A stretch of DNA of 64,000 bases, from NCBI GenBank assembly GCA_031291305.1, contig JARLJH010000058.1:124001-188000 (forward strand), read 5' to 3'. Position numbers and translations under genes: made by a program. The notes under the pieces were generated by a model that saw only the letters and a list, made by a program, of their open reading frames with translations, ran no database searches and had not been told where the DNA came from. The stretch is from Rhodoferax sp. Lineage in GTDB: Bacteria; Pseudomonadota; Gammaproteobacteria; Burkholderiales; Burkholderiaceae_C. The first letter of the stretch is position 1. Each line of letters starts with the position of its first letter. Shown in pieces: positions 62,516-64,000 of the stretch.

Positions 62516-63766
62516 ATGAAGAAACCCTCTCCGCCATCACCCAGAATCGCCTTGGCGATGGCGGGTGGTGGTCCGCTGGGGGCGATTTATGAAATCGGAG
62601 CACTCTGCGCCCTGCAGGAGTCGCTCTCCGGCATTCACTTCAACCACCTGCAACACTATGTGGGCGTGTCGGCAGGCGGGTTTATTGCGGCAGCCCTGGC
62701 CAATGGCCTAACGCCACAGCAGTTGTTTTCACTGTTTATCGAAGACCGCAAGCATCAGACCGAGGCGTTTGACCCAGCTTGGTTGCTGAAACCGGCGTTT
62801 TCGGAATTTTTTTCGCGCTCGATGTTGCTGCCTGAGTTACTGATCAAAGGCGCATGGCACAGCACGCTGGGGCGCAAATCGCTCATGCGCGCGCTGGAGC
62901 GACTGAGTCCGAGCTTGCCCACGGGTATTTTTTCCAACGCGCAGATTGACGTGGAACTCGCAAGATTGTTCTCCCGCCACGGACGCACCAACGACTTTCG
63001 CCTACTCAAAGCTCGCCTGACGCTGGTGGCCACGCATCTGGACAGCAGCACGGCCGTCGCCTTTGGTCGCCCAGGCTGGGACCATGTTCCGATTTCCAAG
63101 GCGGTGCAGGCCAGTGCCGCCCTGCCAGGCTTGTTTCCGCCGGTGGAAATAGACGGCCAGCATTTTGTGGATGGTGCACTCATCAAGACCATGCACGCCT
63201 CGATTGCACTTGACGAAGGGGTGGACCTGATGCTGTGCCTGAACCCACTGGTGCCATTTGATGCCTCGGCACCGATGCCAGCCAACGCATCCGCGACCCC
63301 TTGGGCAGCATTGGAGCAGATCCCTCACATTGCCGATGGCGGCTTGCCAGCGGTGTTGAGCCAGACCTTTCGCTCGCTGATCCATTCACGCATGCTACTG
63401 GGCCTGAAAAGCTATGAGCAAGCCTACCCCAACACCGACATTGTGCTGTTTGAGCCCGACCACCGCGACCCAGAGCTGTACCTGGCCAACACCTTCAGCT
63501 ACAGCCAGCGCCGCCATCTGGCCGAACACGCTTACCAGCAAACCCGCCAATTGCTGCGTTCACGCCAGACTAATCTGGCCGCCAAACTGGGTTATCACGG
63601 CATCAGCCTGAACCATGCCGCACTGGATGACGAACACCGTCACCTGTGCGCCCCCAGGCGACCCACTGTGCGGGTGGGCCGGGCGCTGACCAAACTCCAC
63701 AACCTGATGGACAACTTGCAACACGTCGTCCAGAGCCCTGAGCTGCAGGGCACAACCACATGGTAA
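62516..63766 (+). CDS. Patatin-like phospholipase family protein
   Basis: 416 residues. Oxyanion-hole GGGPLGAIYEIG (about residue 17), nucleophile motif GVSAGG and dyad Asp in DGA (VDGALIKTMH) are all intact, so it should be an active Ser-Asp lipid acyl hydrolase. It follows the phasin by 26 bp. Degradation or turnover of granule lipid or of fatty products is inferred from context. The end overlaps the TetR gene by seven bases. Confidence 0.88.
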   Translation: MKKPSPPSPRIALAMAGGGPLGAIYEIGALCALQESLSGIHFNHLQHYVGVSAGGFIAAALANGLTPQQLFSLFIEDRKHQTEAFDPAWLLKPAFSEFFSRSMLLPELLIKGAWHSTLGRKSLMRALERLSPSLPTGIFSNAQIDVELARLFSRHGRTNDFRLLKARLTLVATHLDSSTAVAFGRPGWDHVPISKAVQASAALPGLFPPVEIDGQHFVDGALIKTMHASIALDEGVDLMLCLNPLVPFDASAPMPANASATPWAALEQIPHIADGGLPAVLSQTFRSLIHSRMLLGLKSYEQAYPNTDIVLFEPDHRDPELYLANTFSYSQRRHLAEHAYQQTRQLLRSRQTNLAAKLGYHGISLNHAALDDEHRHLCAPRRPTVRVGRALTKLHNLMDNLQHVVQSPELQGTTTW

Positions 63767-64000
63767 AAAAGGCACCCCGGCGCACCGCTGAGCGCATTCT
63801 GGAAGTGACGCTGTCGCTGTTCAACCGCTTTGGCGAACCCAACGTCTCCACCACACTGATCTCGGCCGAACTCAACATCAGCCCCGGCAACCTGTACTAC
63901 CACTACCCGGCCAAAGACGAGCTCATCAACGCGCTGTTTGACCGCTTTGAGCGCACGTTGAACGACCTGTTGAATGCGGGCGATGATGTGCGCAACGTCG
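63760..64000 (+). CDS. TetR-family regulator, 3' end outside window
   Basis: The visible 80 residues begin MVKKAPRRTAERILEVTLSL and contain a TetR helix-turn-helix (LISAELNISPGNLYYHYPAK). The ATG at 63760 overlaps the patatin-like gene, so it is probably coregulated with phasin and lipase. Target unknown. Confidence 0.85.
   Translation, partial: MVKKAPRRTAERILEVTLSLFNRFGEPNVSTTLISAELNISPGNLYYHYPAKDELINALFDRFERTLNDLLNAGDDVRNV

Noticed and set aside
1-64000. CRISPR arrays, tRNA/rRNA genes, transposases, phage genes, toxin-antitoxin or defence systems
   Set aside because: Looked for on both strands by eye; no regularly spaced direct repeats, clover-leaf patterns or matching protein motifs were found.

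Overview
The window reads as chromosome of a betaproteobacterium of the family Comamonadaceae (Rhodoferax/Polaromonas-like). The basis is protein-level resemblance (PyrC, ArgB, the fad operon, DUF2628-SPOR, H-NS) and a family of short dispersed intergenic repeats of a kind I associate with this family. No rRNA, tRNA, CRISPR array, transposase or phage gene was recognised.

Layout. 1-2.4 kb: NYN-domain protein (cut by the window edge), dihydroorotase and a nitroreductase. 2.5-7.9 kb: a seven-gene minus-strand run made of two unknown proteins, the biotin ECF transporter BioM-BioN-BioY, an acyl-CoA-ligase-like enzyme and an atypical thiolase. 8-14 kb: a DUF2628-SPOR protein, a miniature flagellar-rod-like protein, a chemoreceptor, a frameshifted alcohol dehydrogenase relic fused to a chemoreceptor tail, a beta-hydroxyacid-dehydrogenase-type enzyme and a DsrE-family protein. 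14.7-17.9 kb: two lipoproteins, a phosphoesterase and a di-haem cytochrome c peroxidase, behind a possible Pho box. 18-26.8 kb: Atm1-type ABC exporter, YciA-like thioesterase, a chemoreceptor with a CZB domain, and an iron/phosphonate-type ABC importer. 26.9-35.7 kb: a fatty-acid beta-oxidation operon headed by a TetR regulator with a perfect palindromic operator. 35.9-36.8 kb: argB.

36.9-59.6 kb is a large surface-glycan locus, all on the minus strand and mostly with overlapping stop/start codons. The right part (59.2 to 50.7 kb) holds Gmd, a Wzx-type flippase, four glycosyltransferases, a second Gmd-like protein, a WbpV-like reductase and a short initiating sugar-phosphate transferase. An H-NS gene follows. 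The left part (50.2 to 36.9 kb) holds a glycosyltransferase, the Wzm/Wzt ABC exporter, a 1580-residue methyltransferase/WbsX/GT2/GT4 fusion, a GT2/GT4 fusion, an epimerase and a WbpM-like dehydratase. A GDP-fucose synthase beside gmd is cut to its first third next to a dispersed repeat, so a GDP-L-fucose route is probably not complete here.

59.6-64 kb: a two-domain fatty acyl-CoA-reductase-like protein, divergent from a PhaF-like phasin, a patatin-like lipase and a TetR regulator cut by the window end; together they suggest storage-lipid or granule metabolism. The most unusual items are the 1580-residue fusion beside an ABC exporter whose ATPase has a C-terminal extension, the biotin transporter/acyl-CoA ligase/thiolase operon, and the effects of the dispersed repeats on genes.
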